Notes under the pieces: generated by a model
What the model saw: only the letters and a program-made list of their open reading frames with translations
Database searches by the model: none
Told to the model about the DNA's origin: nothing
Program-made: the position numbers and the translations under genes
Assembly: GCA_900547305.1 (NCBI GenBank)
Contig: URGH01000017.1
Span: forward strand, 1 to 38,595
Reading direction: 5' to 3'
DNA length: 38,595 bases
DNA from: an uncultured Oscillospiraceae bacterium
GTDB lineage: Bacteria > Bacillota > Clostridia > Oscillospirales > Acutalibacteraceae
In this document: positions 1-8,915 of the stretch, in pieces
How positions within the stretch are numbered: the stretch's first letter is position 1
Layout: the number at the start of each line of letters is the position of its first letter

Positions 1-1269
1 ATTGCAGGCAGGCGCCGCGGCTATAACCGCGCCTATTTCCATACGCTTTGCGGCGTACCCGTCGTGATAAATTTCGTCCACAATTCCCGTAGCCAAGCCT
101 ATTTGGTTGCCGTAGGAGGAATAACCGTCCGCCGCGGTGGTAACTATTTTTCTTTGCGGCAGCTTACCCGGCAGCGTTTCAGATACCTTTTTAAGCGGAT
201 CAGCAGCGCCCGTAACTCGCATAGCGCCGTAAACATAGGACCTGCCCGAAAGCGGATCGCGTATTGCGCCGCCTATGCAGGTTGCCGCCCCGCCGAACGG
301 CTCTATTTCGGTCGGGTGATTGTGAGTCTCGTTTTTAAAGAGCAACAGCCAGTCCTCGTCCTTGCCGTCAACATTCACCTTAATTTTAACGGTGCAGGCG
401 TTTATTTCTTCCGATTCGTCCAGCTTTTCAAGGCAGCCCTTGGCTTTTAAATATTTAACCGCAACGGTTGCAATATCCATAAGGCAAACGGGCTTTGTTC
501 TGCCGAGCTCTTTACGCATTGAAAGATAATCGTTATATGCGCTTTGCAGCAGCTCGTCCTCAAAAACCGCGCCGTCAATGTGGGTCAAAAACGTGGTGTG
601 GCGGCAGTGATCCGACCAGTATGTATCAATCATTCTGATTTCGGTCATAGTGGGGTCGCGGTGCTCGGACTTAAAATAATCCTGACAAAACTTAATATCG
701 TCCTTGTCCATTGCAAGCCCGTATTTGCTTACAAAATCGGCAAGACCTTTATTATCAAGCGAGGTAAACCCGTCAAGCGTTGCCACCGACTCGGGTATAT
801 TGTATTTTAAGACAAGCGTTTGCGGCTTTTCAAGCGCCGCCTCGCGTGCCTCAACGGGATTTATAACATACTTTTTAATTGCTTTCAGCTCGTCCGCGGT
901 AATATCGCCGTAAAGCATATAAACCTTTGCCGTGCGGATAAGCGGTCTGTCGCCCTTTGATATAAGCTGAATACACTGCGCGGCGGAGTCTGCGCGCTGA
1001 TCAAACTGACCGGGAAGATATTCCACGGCGAAAACCGCCGCGCCGTCGTTTTCAAGACATGAATATGTATTATCAAGCTGCGGCTCCGAAAAAACGGTGT
1101 TTACCGCGTAATCAAAAAGCTCTTTCGTTATGTTTTCCGCGTCATAGCGGTTAATTACGCGAAGTGAAGTAACGCTTTTTATCTGCAAAAGCGTATTAAT
1201 ATCGTTAAGCAGCGCTTTAGCCTCTGCCGCAAGCTCCTTTTTCTTTTCTGTAAATATACGGTATACCAT
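1..1269 (-). CDS. purL: Phosphoribosylformylglycinamidine synthase PurL, N-terminal part (cut by window edge)
   Basis: PurL makes FGAM from FGAR, glutamine and ATP, the fourth step of purine synthesis, in the cytoplasm. The 423 codons present run open to the window edge. The N-terminus (MVYRIFTEKKKELAAEAKAL) resembles the large fused clostridial PurL type of about 1,240 residues. The synthetase motif around ETHNHPTEIEPFGGAATCIG is readable near 260-310, and IYHDGYAAKRMEIGAV lies near the cut end. The glutaminase domain expected at the C-terminus is outside the window, so the fused form is inferred from the N-terminus and from the absence of purQ here. ATG at 1269 follows the purD stop by one base, so it is translationally coupled. 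It is the last visible gene of the purine operon. Confidence 0.95.
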   Translation of the reverse strand, partial: MVYRIFTEKKKELAAEAKALLNDINTLLQIKSVTSLRVINRYDAENITKELFDYAVNTVFSEPQLDNTYSCLENDGAAVFAVEYLPGQFDQRADSAAQCIQLISKGDRPLIRTAKVYMLYGDITADELKAIKKYVINPVEAREAALEKPQTLVLKYNIPESVATLDGFTSLDNKGLADFVSKYGLAMDKDDIKFCQDYFKSEHRDPTMTEIRMIDTYWSDHCRHTTFLTHIDGAVFEDELLQSAYNDYLSMRKELGRTKPVCLMDIATVAVKYLKAKGCLEKLDESEEINACTVKIKVNVDGKDEDWLLLFKNETHNHPTEIEPFGGAATCIGGAIRDPLSGRSYVYGAMRVTGAADPLKKVSETLPGKLPQRKIVTTAADGYSSYGNQIGLATGIVDEIYHDGYAAKRMEIGAVIAAAPACN

Positions 1270-1270
1270 A

Positions 1271-2542
1271 TCAGTTTTCCTTTCCGGCGTTAAGCGCCTT
1301 TAAGCCTATATCCCTGCGGTAGAACGCATTTTCAAACGAAATTTTTTCTGCCTTTTCATAAGCCGCGCAAAGCGCCTCTTTAAGCGTGGGGGCGGTTGCG
1401 GTAACGCCCAGCACCCTGCCGCCCGAGGTTACAAGCCTGCCTTCCTTAATTTCTGCGCCTGCCACGAAAACGCTGCCCTTTACGCTTTCGTCCATTTTAA
1501 TTTCAAAGCCCTTTCGGTAAGACTTAGGGTACCCGCCCGATGCTATTATAACGCAGGCGGCGGCGCCGTTTTTAAACCGTACCTCGGTGTTTTTTAACGT
1601 GCCGTTTGTAACCGCGCGCATAACCGTGAAAAGGTCGCTTTCAAGCAGGGGCAGCACAACCTGCGTTTCGGGGTCACCGAAACGGCAGTTGTATTCTATT
1701 ACTTTAGGGCCGTCTGCCGTCAGCATAAGCCCAAAATAAAGGCAGCCCTTAAAGGTGCGCCCCTCGGCGTTCATAGCGTTTACCGTGGGTAAAAATATTT
1801 TTTCCATACACTGCTTTGCAACTTCGGGGGTGTAGTAAGGGTTCGGCGCTATTGTTCCCATACCGCCTGTGTTAAGCCCCTTATCCCCGTCCAGCGCGCG
1901 TTTGTGGTCCATTGAAGAAACCATGGGGATTACCGTTTCACCGTCCGTAAACGAAAGCACAGATACCTCGGGGCCTGTTAAAAATTCTTCTATAACAATT
2001 TTTTCGCCGCTTTTGCCGAAGACCTTATCCTCCATAATATCATGTACGGCGCGTTTTGCGTCTTCCCGCGTTTCGGCAATAATTACGCCTTTACCGAGCG
2101 CTAAACCGTCCGCCTTAATAACGGCGGGCAGCGGCGCTGTTTCAAGGTATGAAAGCGCACTTTCGGGATTATCGAAAACCTCATAAGCGGCAGAGGGTAT
2201 GCCGTATTTTTTCATAAGATTTTTTGAAAAAACCTTGCTACCCTCAATAATCGCCGCTTTTTTATCGGGTCCGAAACAGGGAATACCCGCCTTTGTAAGC
2301 TCGTCCACCGCGCCGAGGCACAGCGGGTCGTCGGGTGCAACCACAGCGTAATCAATTTTATTTTCGTTTGCAAATTTCACCTGCGCCGCTATATCGGTAG
2401 CGCCGATATTTACGCAAACTGCGTCTTCGGCAATTCCGCCGTTGCCCGGCAGCGCGTAAAGCTCGGTTATCTCTTTGCTTTCCTTAAGCTTTTTAATAAT
2501 GGCGTGCTCTCTCCCGCCGCCGCCTATAACCATTACCTTCAT
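1271..2542 (-). CDS. purD: Phosphoribosylamine-glycine ligase (GAR synthetase)
   Basis: PurD joins glycine to phosphoribosylamine using ATP, the second step of purine synthesis. The 423-residue length is normal. The N-terminus has the GGGGREHA nucleotide/PRA-binding loop at about 7-14. An ATP-grasp fold follows, with KGCLYFGLML and the metal-binding stretch EYNCRFGDPETQ in the second half. ATG at 2542 is preceded by AAGGAG at good spacing. It lies 15 bases after purH and one base before purL, within the ZTP-riboswitch-controlled operon. Nothing is unusual in the sequence. Confidence 0.97.
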   Translation of the reverse strand: MKVMVIGGGGREHAIIKKLKESKEITELYALPGNGGIAEDAVCVNIGATDIAAQVKFANENKIDYAVVAPDDPLCLGAVDELTKAGIPCFGPDKKAAIIEGSKVFSKNLMKKYGIPSAAYEVFDNPESALSYLETAPLPAVIKADGLALGKGVIIAETREDAKRAVHDIMEDKVFGKSGEKIVIEEFLTGPEVSVLSFTDGETVIPMVSSMDHKRALDGDKGLNTGGMGTIAPNPYYTPEVAKQCMEKIFLPTVNAMNAEGRTFKGCLYFGLMLTADGPKVIEYNCRFGDPETQVVLPLLESDLFTVMRAVTNGTLKNTEVRFKNGAAACVIIASGGYPKSYRKGFEIKMDESVKGSVFVAGAEIKEGRLVTSGGRVLGVTATAPTLKEALCAAYEKAEKISFENAFYRRDIGLKALNAGKEN

Positions 2543-2557
2543 TTGAAAAACTCCTTA

Positions 2558-3742
2558 TCAGTGGTGGAAAAGCCTCATACCCGTAAACGCCATTGCAATG
2601 CCGTATTTATTGCAGCAATCAATTACAATATCGTCGCGAATAGAGCCGCCCGGCTCTGCAATATAGGAAACGCCGCTTTTATGCGCGCGCTCTATGTTAT
2701 CGTCAAACGGGAAAAATGCGTCGGACCCTAAAGATACGCCCGAAATACCCGATAAATAATTCTTTATTTCCTCATCAGTCAGCGGTTCGGGGCGGGTTTT
2801 AAAGTATTTCTGCCATATGCCGTCGGCGCAAACGTCCTCTTCGTTGCGGTTTATAAAGCCGTCTATAATATTATCGCGGTCGGGGCGTCTTATATCATCC
2901 TTAAACGGCAGCTCAAGCACGCGGTCATACTGCCGCAAAAACCAAGTATCAGCCTTAGAGCCTGCAAGACGTGTGCAATGCACGCGCGACTGCTGCCCCG
3001 CGCCCACGCCTATCGCCTGTCCGTCAAACGCGAAGCAGACCGAATTTGACTGGGTGTATTTAAGGGTTATAAGCGAAATTATAAGGTCGCGGCGGGCGCT
3101 TTCGGGTATATTCTTATTCTCAGTCACAATATTATTAAGCAATGAATTATCGATTTTAAAATTGTTTCTGCCCTGTTCAAAGGTTACGCCGAAAACCTGC
3201 TTGCGCTCTGTCGGTTCGGGAATATATTCGGGGTCTATTTCAACTATATTGTAGCCGCCCTTGCGCTTTGTTTTTAAAATTTCAAGCGCCTCGGGCTCAT
3301 AACCGGGGGCTATAATGCCGTCGGACACCTCGCGCTTTATAAGCTCGGCGGTCTTTTTATCGCATATATCGGAAAGCGCCACCCAATCGCCGAAAGAGCA
3401 CATACGGTCGGTTCCCCTTGCCCTTGCGTACGCGCAGGCAAGCGGCGAATCGTCAAGCCCCTCTATATCATCCACAAAGCAAGCCTTTTTAAGTTTATCG
3501 GACAGCGGAATACCCACCGCGGCGCTTGTGGGGCTTACGTGCTTAAACGAGGTGACGGCGGGCAGACCCAGCGCCTCCTTCAGCTCCTTTACAAGCTGCC
3601 AGGAATTAAACGCGTCAAGAAAATTTATGTAGCCGGGCTTACCGTTAAGAATTTTAATAGGCAGCTCCGCGCCGTTTTCCATAAATATTTTGGCGGGCTT
3701 TTGGTTTGGATTGCAGCCGTATTTCAGTTCAAACTCTTTCAT
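2558..3742 (-). CDS. purH: AICAR formyltransferase, single-domain PurH
   Basis: This enzyme transfers a formyl group from 10-formyl-tetrahydrofolate to AICAR to give FAICAR, the penultimate step to IMP. At 394 residues it is shorter than the usual bifunctional PurH (about 510-530). It lacks the N-terminal IMP cyclohydrolase domain and begins directly in formyltransferase sequence (KYGCNPNQKPA). The catalytic Lys-His pair of the family is present as K67-H68 in SFKHVSPTSAAVG. The missing cyclohydrolase activity is explained by the next gene upstream, a PurO-type enzyme that ends three bases before this ATG. The split arrangement is known in Clostridia. Confidence 0.94.
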   Translation of the reverse strand: MKEFELKYGCNPNQKPAKIFMENGAELPIKILNGKPGYINFLDAFNSWQLVKELKEALGLPAVTSFKHVSPTSAAVGIPLSDKLKKACFVDDIEGLDDSPLACAYARARGTDRMCSFGDWVALSDICDKKTAELIKREVSDGIIAPGYEPEALEILKTKRKGGYNIVEIDPEYIPEPTERKQVFGVTFEQGRNNFKIDNSLLNNIVTENKNIPESARRDLIISLITLKYTQSNSVCFAFDGQAIGVGAGQQSRVHCTRLAGSKADTWFLRQYDRVLELPFKDDIRRPDRDNIIDGFINRNEEDVCADGIWQKYFKTRPEPLTDEEIKNYLSGISGVSLGSDAFFPFDDNIERAHKSGVSYIAEPGGSIRDDIVIDCCNKYGIAMAFTGMRLFHH

Positions 3743-3745
3743 TTT

Positions 3746-4465
3746 TTATCTCCCGTTTTTGTTTATTATCTTATCGGTGTACTTGCCTGTTTCAATATCG
3801 GTATAGCGCACATAAAGTGAAATTTTGTTATCCTCATTCAGGCTTTCCCATATTTCGTTTGCAAATTCCTCAATATCAGCCTTAATATTTACTCTGCGCG
3901 GCTCGCCCGTAAATGTGGGCAGCGGGTCGCCGTTGCAGTTATAGGTGTGTATAAAGTGCCCAAGCCCCGCAACCGACGGATAAGAATATGTGTAACGGCA
4001 GCAGTCAGAGCCGTTTTCATCTATGCTTTTAAGTATACTCATTTCATAATTAAAGCCGTTTTTAAAATAAAGTATACCGCTTATTCTGGGGGTGAAATTC
4101 GGCGCGTCAGGCTCAAATTCACGGGTTTCAAGCGATTCTTTAAAGCTTTTGCCATCGCTCATTAAATTATATACCGTGTCCGTTTGGTCGCCGTTCGTAA
4201 CAATAAGGCTTTTTTCCGTTTTGCGAACGGCATTGTAAATTATAAGCGACGGGTCGCTCACCTTTGAAACGTCAAAAGGCTCGGTTTTAAGCGTTTCACC
4301 CTCTTTCACAAACACGCGGTTGCGGCTGTTTTCGCTTCTGCCCATAATAAAGTACGCGCACACCGCATTTTTCCTATCGGGCGAGGTTCCTATAACTATT
4401 CCGCGCCCCGCATACTCGTTGTCTTTTAAAAGGGTAGATATATCGTAGGATTTATATACGTTCAT
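3746..4465 (-). CDS. purO: IMP cyclohydrolase, PurO-type
   Basis: This 239-residue protein matches, by recall of the family, the IMP cyclohydrolase family first described in archaea (PurO), which closes FAICAR to IMP. Recognisable stretches are the N-terminal NEYAGRGIVIG, the GRSENSRNR segment near 43-51, and the central TPRISGI. It is unrelated in sequence to the N-terminal cyclohydrolase half of bacterial PurH. It lies immediately upstream of a PurH that lacks exactly that half. ATG at 4465 overlaps the end of purN by 14 bases and has AAGGAG upstream. The family call rests on motifs and on the context of a split PurH. Confidence 0.88.
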   Translation of the reverse strand: MNVYKSYDISTLLKDNEYAGRGIVIGTSPDRKNAVCAYFIMGRSENSRNRVFVKEGETLKTEPFDVSKVSDPSLIIYNAVRKTEKSLIVTNGDQTDTVYNLMSDGKSFKESLETREFEPDAPNFTPRISGILYFKNGFNYEMSILKSIDENGSDCCRYTYSYPSVAGLGHFIHTYNCNGDPLPTFTGEPRRVNIKADIEEFANEIWESLNEDNKISLYVRYTDIETGKYTDKIINKNGR

Positions 4466-5072
4466 TTTTCCGCTCCTTAATTTCTTTGCAAACCTTTTCG
4501 GCAGCCGCAGGCAGTATTATCCACTCGGCGTTTTCCATAACCCGCTTTTGCAGAATTTCGGGCGTGTCGTTCTCTTCAATATCAACCGCCTTTTGCATTA
4601 TAATTCTGCCGCCGTCGGGTATTTCGTTAACAAAATGCACCGTAGCGCCCGTCACCTTAACGCCGTAATCAAGCGCCGCTTTGTGAACTCTAAGCCCGTA
4701 AAAACCCTCGCCGCAAAAGGACGGTATAAGCGACGGATGCACATTTATTATCCTCTCGGGGTAGCGCTTTACAAACTCCGCGCTTAAAATGCTCATAAAG
4801 CCCGCAAGCACAATAACCTCGATTTTTTCTTTTTCCAGCGCGTTTAAAATGCTTTCTTCAAATTTCTTTTGCGAAATTCCCTTTCTTTCGCAAACCACAG
4901 TTTTAATTCCCGCGTTTTCAGCCCTTTTAATGGCGTAGGCGTTTTTATTGCTTGAAACCACAAGCCTTATTTCGCCGCTTGTTATGATACCGCTTTTTTG
5001 GGCGTCTATCAGCGCCTGCAAATTTGTTCCGCCGCCCGACACCAGCACCGCAAGATTTACCTTATTATTCAA
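4452..5072 (-). CDS. purN: Phosphoribosylglycinamide formyltransferase (GART)
   Basis: PurN formylates GAR using 10-formyl-tetrahydrofolate, the third step of purine synthesis. The 206 residues are normal for the family. The N-terminal VLVSGGGTNLQ phosphate loop is near 9-19. The catalytic Asn and His are in RIINVHPSLIPSF, and the catalytic Asp is in the segment GATVHFVNEIPDGG. The reading frame appears to begin with TTG at 5072, overlapping the purM stop by 8 bases, with a GAGGG ribosome site inside the end of purM. No ATG gives a complete N-terminal beta strand. The rare start plus overlap suggests coupling to purM. Confidence 0.95.
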   Translation of the reverse strand: MNNKVNLAVLVSGGGTNLQALIDAQKSGIITSGEIRLVVSSNKNAYAIKRAENAGIKTVVCERKGISQKKFEESILNALEKEKIEVIVLAGFMSILSAEFVKRYPERIINVHPSLIPSFCGEGFYGLRVHKAALDYGVKVTGATVHFVNEIPDGGRIIMQKAVDIEENDTPEILQKRVMENAEWIILPAAAEKVCKEIKERKNERI

Positions 5073-6105
5073 TTATAACACCCTCGTCGGATTTAATAAC
5101 CGAGCCTATAATATAAGCGTCCTCGCCGTTTGCTTTAAGAATTTCAATTGCTTTTTCCTTATCCTCATCCGCTACGGTCACGCTCATACCCACGCCCATA
5201 TTAAATGTGTTGAACATATCGCGCTCAGGTATATTGCCCTTTTCTTCAATAAGGCAGAATATCGGCGGAATTTTAAGCGAAGATTTATCAACCTTAACCG
5301 AGTAACCCTCGGGCAATGCGCGCGGTATATTTTCGTAAAATCCGCCGCCCGTTATGTGCGATACCGCTTTTACATTCACCTTTTCAAAAAGCGCAAGCAT
5401 TGATTTAACATAGATTTTGGTAGGCTCTAAAAGCGTATCGCCGAGCGTTTTGCCGTCAAGCTCTTTAAGTGGAGAGGTAAGGTCGCAGTTTTCAATATCA
5501 AACACCTGCCGCACAAGCGAAAAGCCGTTTGAATGTACTCCTGAGGAAGCCAGCGCAATCACCGCGTCGCCCTCTTTAACCGTGTTTTTTTGCAGCATTT
5601 TAGCTTTATCTACAATACCCGTGCAATAGCCCGCAAGGTCGTAATCATCTTCGGGCATAAGTCCCGGGTGCTCGGCAGTCTCGCCGCCTATAAGCGCGCA
5701 GCCTGCCCTCACGCAGCCCTCAGCCACGCCGCTTACTATTTCGGCTATTTTTTCGGGGTAATTCTTGCCGCAGGCAATATAATCAAGAAAGAAAAGCGGC
5801 TTTGCCCCGCAGCAGATTATATCGTTAACACACATTGCAACGCAGTCTATGCCTATTGTATTGTGGCGGTCAAGCAGCATTGCAAGCTTGATTTTTGTGC
5901 CTACGCCGTCGGTGCCCGAAACCAAAACGGGTTCTTCAATGCCTTTAAGGTCAAGCCCGAAGCAACCGCCGAAGCCGCCCACATCGTCAAGGCAGCCCGC
6001 CGTTTTTGTTCTTGCAATGTGGCTTTTCATAAGCTCAACCGACTTATACCCTGCGGTTATATCAACGCCGGCGGCGGCGTATGATTTTGACTGTGAATTA
6101 TTCAT
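5065..6105 (-). CDS. purM: Phosphoribosylformylglycinamidine cyclo-ligase (AIR synthetase)
   Basis: PurM closes FGAM to AIR with ATP, the fifth step. The protein is 346 residues starting at MNNSQSKSYAAAGVD, a typical length. Family motifs seen are AAGVDITAG near the start, VSGTDGVGTK (ATP/substrate loop), GGETAEHPG and SSGVHSNGFSLVR, with HITGGGFYENIPR in the C-terminal half. The ATG at 6105 is chosen because AAGGAG precedes it by seven bases. The longer in-frame version to 6141 has no such site and would overlap purF further. It overlaps the purF stop by 8 bases. Confidence 0.96.
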   Translation of the reverse strand: MNNSQSKSYAAAGVDITAGYKSVELMKSHIARTKTAGCLDDVGGFGGCFGLDLKGIEEPVLVSGTDGVGTKIKLAMLLDRHNTIGIDCVAMCVNDIICCGAKPLFFLDYIACGKNYPEKIAEIVSGVAEGCVRAGCALIGGETAEHPGLMPEDDYDLAGYCTGIVDKAKMLQKNTVKEGDAVIALASSGVHSNGFSLVRQVFDIENCDLTSPLKELDGKTLGDTLLEPTKIYVKSMLALFEKVNVKAVSHITGGGFYENIPRALPEGYSVKVDKSSLKIPPIFCLIEEKGNIPERDMFNTFNMGVGMSVTVADEDKEKAIEILKANGEDAYIIGSVIKSDEGVIIE

Positions 6106-7543
6106 TGCCGTTCTCCTTGTTTTCGGAAATTTTAGTTTCAAATCTGTTTTTCATGGGCGCCGATGGTATTTCGGTCGGGTATTTTCCGTCAAAACAGGCG
6201 GTGCAGTAGCCCGTGCCGTGAACGCCCTTTGCAATCTGTTTTACACTTTCAACGCTTAAATACCCGAGCGAATCAACGCCTATAAGCTTTGCTATTTCAT
6301 CAACCGAGTGCTTGCAGGCTATCAGGTTTTCTCTGGAGTCAATATCCGTTCCGTAATAGCAGGGGTTCATAAACGGCGGTGCGGACACGCGCATATGTAT
6401 TTCTTTAGCGCCCGCCTCGCGCAAAAGCTTTACTATTCTGGCGCTTGTGGTGCCGCGCACAATTGAATCGTCTATCATAACGATTCGCTTTCCGCGCGCC
6501 ACCTCGGCTATGGGGTTCAGCTTTATTTTAACCTTATCCTCGCGGCTTTTCTGCCCCGGGGCTATAAAGGTTCTGCCTATGTATTTATTTTTTATAAAGC
6601 CTATTTCATAGGGTATGCCCGATTGCTTTGAGTAACCTAAAGCCGCGTCCAACCCCGAATCGGGCACGCCTATTACCACATCAGCCTGCACGGGATGCTC
6701 AAGCGCTAAAAACGCACCCGCCCTTTGCCTTGCGGTATGCACCGAGCAGCCGTCTATTACCGAATCGGGGCGCGCAAAATAAATGTACTCAAAAACGCAA
6801 AGCGAACAGGGCGCTTTTTGGCAATGGTCTTCAATAGTTCTGACCCCGTTTTTATCAAACACAACTATCTCGCCCGGCTTTATATCGCGTATAAATTCCG
6901 CCCCCACCGCGTCAAGCGCGCAGCTTTCGGAAGCCACAATGTATCTTCCGTCCTCTGTTTTACCGTAGCAAAGCGGTCGAAATCCGTTTTCATCGCGCAC
7001 CGCAATAAGCTTTGACGGCGACATTATAACCAGCGAATACGCACCCTTAATGCGGTTCATTGCGGCGTTTACCGCCTGCTCTATTGAGGGGGCGGTAAGG
7101 CGCTCCTTTGTTATAATGTAAGAAATCACCTCGGTATCGCTTGTGGTGTGGAAAATTGAGCCTTCAAGCTCTAATTCGCGCCTTAGCTCCCCCGAATTTA
7201 TAAGGTTGCCGTTATGCGCCAGCGCCATTTTGCCCTTTATATGATTTACCACTATGGGCTGCGCATTGCTGCGATCGTTTGAGCCGGTAGTGCCGTAGCG
7301 CGCATGACCTACTGCAATATTGCCCTCTCCGAGACTCTCTATTATTTCGGGTGTGAAAACGTCGTTTACAAGACCCGTATCTTTATAAGCCTTAAAAACG
7401 CCGTCGTCATTTACCACTATTCCGCAGGATTCCTGCCCGCGGTGCTGGAGCGCGAACAAGCCGTAATACGCAGTGCTTGCAACGTCGCTTGTTTCCCCCG
7501 AGTATACTCCGAATACTCCGCATTCTTCTCTTAAACTGCTCAT
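6098..7543 (-). CDS. purF: Amidophosphoribosyltransferase
   Basis: PurF commits PRPP to purine synthesis by making phosphoribosylamine from glutamine. The 481-residue protein starts MSSLREECGVFGVY. The nucleophile is Cys8, so the first seven residues look like the short propeptide removed in the Bacillus-type enzyme. The PRPP-binding loop is visible as RIVMIDDSIVRGTTSA. Cysteines in CQKAPCSLCVFE, IACKHS and GYCTACFDG fit the 4Fe-4S cluster of the Bacillus-type class, which is absent from the E. coli enzyme. ATG at 7543 has TGGAGG six bases upstream. It sits 15 bases after purC. Confidence 0.97.
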   Translation of the reverse strand: MSSLREECGVFGVYSGETSDVASTAYYGLFALQHRGQESCGIVVNDDGVFKAYKDTGLVNDVFTPEIIESLGEGNIAVGHARYGTTGSNDRSNAQPIVVNHIKGKMALAHNGNLINSGELRRELELEGSIFHTTSDTEVISYIITKERLTAPSIEQAVNAAMNRIKGAYSLVIMSPSKLIAVRDENGFRPLCYGKTEDGRYIVASESCALDAVGAEFIRDIKPGEIVVFDKNGVRTIEDHCQKAPCSLCVFEYIYFARPDSVIDGCSVHTARQRAGAFLALEHPVQADVVIGVPDSGLDAALGYSKQSGIPYEIGFIKNKYIGRTFIAPGQKSREDKVKIKLNPIAEVARGKRIVMIDDSIVRGTTSARIVKLLREAGAKEIHMRVSAPPFMNPCYYGTDIDSRENLIACKHSVDEIAKLIGVDSLGYLSVESVKQIAKGVHGTGYCTACFDGKYPTEIPSAPMKNRFETKISENKENGNE

Positions 7544-7558
7544 TTAAGCCTCCAAATA

Positions 7559-8269
7559 TCAGTTGCCGAAAACTCTTTTCATCATTTCGTTGTATGCGTC
7601 TTCAACTCCGCCCATATCGCGGCGAAAACGGTCTTTATCAAGCTTTTCATTTGTGTCGGCGTCCCAAAAGCGGCAGGTATCGGGCGATATTTCATCAGCC
7701 AAAACAATTGTACCGTCCTTCAGTCTGCCGAACTCAAGCTTAAAGTCTACCAATTTAACATTGAGAGAAAGGAAGTATTCTTTAAGAATATCGTTGACCT
7801 TAAACGCCATAGCTTTTATTTCTTCAATTTCCTTTTTGGTTGCAAGCCCTAAAGCCAAAGCGTGATAAGAATTTATAAGTGGGTCGTGCAAATCGTCGTT
7901 TTTATAAGAAAACTCTATAGTAGGCTCTGCAAATACAATTCCCTCCTCCACGCCGTAGCGCTTTGCAAACGAGCCTGCCGAAATATTGCGTATTATAACC
8001 TCAAGCGGAACAATTGATACTTTTTTCACCACCGTTTCGCGGTCGTTAAGCTCCTCGACAAAATGTGTGGGAACGCCGTGCTTTTCAAGAAGGCGACAAA
8101 GATAGTTTGACATTCTGTTATTTATAACGCCCTTGCCGGTTATTGTGCCTTTTTTCAGCCCGTCAAGCGCGGTCGCGTCGTCCTTATAAGATACTATTAC
8201 CAAATCGGGGTCGTTTGTGGCATAAACCTTCTTTGCCTTGCCCTCATACAGCTGTGTTGTTTTTTCCAT
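7559..8269 (-). CDS. purC: SAICAR synthase
   Basis: PurC joins aspartate to CAIR using ATP to give SAICAR. At 236 residues it is the standard bacterial single-domain form. The N-terminal LYEGKAKKVYAT, the central VPLEVIIRNISAGSFAKRYG and the C-terminal LADEISPDTCRFWD are hallmark SAICAR synthase segments. ATG at 8269 has GGAGG upstream and lies 14 bases after purE. The pathway partner purB (adenylosuccinate lyase), needed for the next step, is not in the window. Confidence 0.97.
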   Translation of the reverse strand: MEKTTQLYEGKAKKVYATNDPDLVIVSYKDDATALDGLKKGTITGKGVINNRMSNYLCRLLEKHGVPTHFVEELNDRETVVKKVSIVPLEVIIRNISAGSFAKRYGVEEGIVFAEPTIEFSYKNDDLHDPLINSYHALALGLATKKEIEEIKAMAFKVNDILKEYFLSLNVKLVDFKLEFGRLKDGTIVLADEISPDTCRFWDADTNEKLDKDRFRRDMGGVEDAYNEMMKRVFGN

Positions 8270-8283
8270 TTTGAATTCCTCCG

Positions 8284-8775
8284 TTAATTAAACTCTTTTT
8301 CTATTGCCGCATTTTTTTCAAGTACCCTTTCGGCGTCGGCTTTGCGCTTTTCTTCGAGCTTTTCTGCCAAAGCGCCGTCGGTTACGCTTAAAATTTCTAT
8401 GCATAACAAAGCGGCATTAACAGCACCGTCAATCGCAACCGTGGCAACGGGAATACCCGAAGGCATCTGTACGGTTGAAAGAAGTGCGTCAATACCGCCT
8501 AAATTACCCGATTTTATAGGTATACCAATAACCGGCAGAGTTGTGTTTGCGGCAACAGCTCCGGCTAAGTGCGCCGCCATTCCAGCTGCCGCTATCACGG
8601 CACCGAAGCCGTTCTTACGCGCCGATTTACTGAAACGCGCTGCCTCCTCGGGCGTGCGGTGCGCCGAAAAAACGTGTATTTCAAACGGCACACCGAATGA
8701 GGAAAGTGTGTCCGCCGCTTTTTTTACAACCGGCAAATCGCTGTCGCTTCCCATAATTATTGCTATTTTTTTCAT
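8284..8775 (-). CDS. purE: N5-CAIR mutase, class I PurE
   Basis: PurE moves the carboxyl group of N5-CAIR to give CAIR. The 163-residue protein starts MKKIAIIMGSDSDLPVV and shows SAHRTPEE, AAGMAAHLAG, LPVIGIP and STVQMPSGIPVATV, all typical of the class I enzyme. ATG at 8775 is chosen over an in-frame ATG at 8814 because it has GGAGGGG at ideal spacing and the upstream codons lie inside the riboswitch terminator. It is the first gene of the purine operon. No purK, the usual supplier of N5-CAIR, is visible in the part of the operon seen here. Confidence 0.97.
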   Translation of the reverse strand: MKKIAIIMGSDSDLPVVKKAADTLSSFGVPFEIHVFSAHRTPEEAARFSKSARKNGFGAVIAAAGMAAHLAGAVAANTTLPVIGIPIKSGNLGGIDALLSTVQMPSGIPVATVAIDGAVNAALLCIEILSVTDGALAEKLEEKRKADAERVLEKNAAIEKEFN

Positions 8776-8791
8776 TTTATCCCCTCCGGAA

Positions 8792-8835
8792 TTAAAAAGG
8801 GCATACTTGTCCATTAAAAAAGGATAAGTATGCCC
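8792..8835 (-). terminator. Intrinsic terminator of the ZTP riboswitch expression platform
   Basis: On the minus strand GGGCATACTTATCC (8835-8822) pairs with GGACAAGTATGCCC (8812-8799) around a short U-rich loop, followed by a run of T (8798-8792). The first arm contains the conserved GGGCA end of the ZTP aptamer. Ligand-bound aptamer and terminator hairpin are therefore mutually exclusive, implying transcriptional control with ligand turning purE and downstream genes on. Confidence 0.9.
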
Positions 8836-8900
8836 AGACGGTCGGCGTTTAAGCTTTTCGGTCCATGTGGTGCTCCACTTATCCGTCAGTCCCGAAAGCC
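8831..8900 (-). promoter_or_regulatory. ZTP (pfl-type) riboswitch upstream of purE
   Basis: Read on the minus strand the leader has a P1 helix (GCTTTCGG with CCGAAAAGC, one bulged A), the internal stretch GGGACTGACGG, a small GTGG-AGCA-CCAC hairpin, and the 3' hallmark GCCGACCGTCTGGGCA. GACGG of the first half can pair with CCGTC of the second as the ZTP pseudoknot. This family senses ZTP and AICAR, which build up when 10-formyl-tetrahydrofolate is short, and is commonly found upstream of purine and folate genes. Position between a strong promoter and purE fits. Assignment is from conserved bases, not from a covariance model. Confidence 0.88.
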
Positions 8901-8915
8901 TTTTCGTATGTTTGA

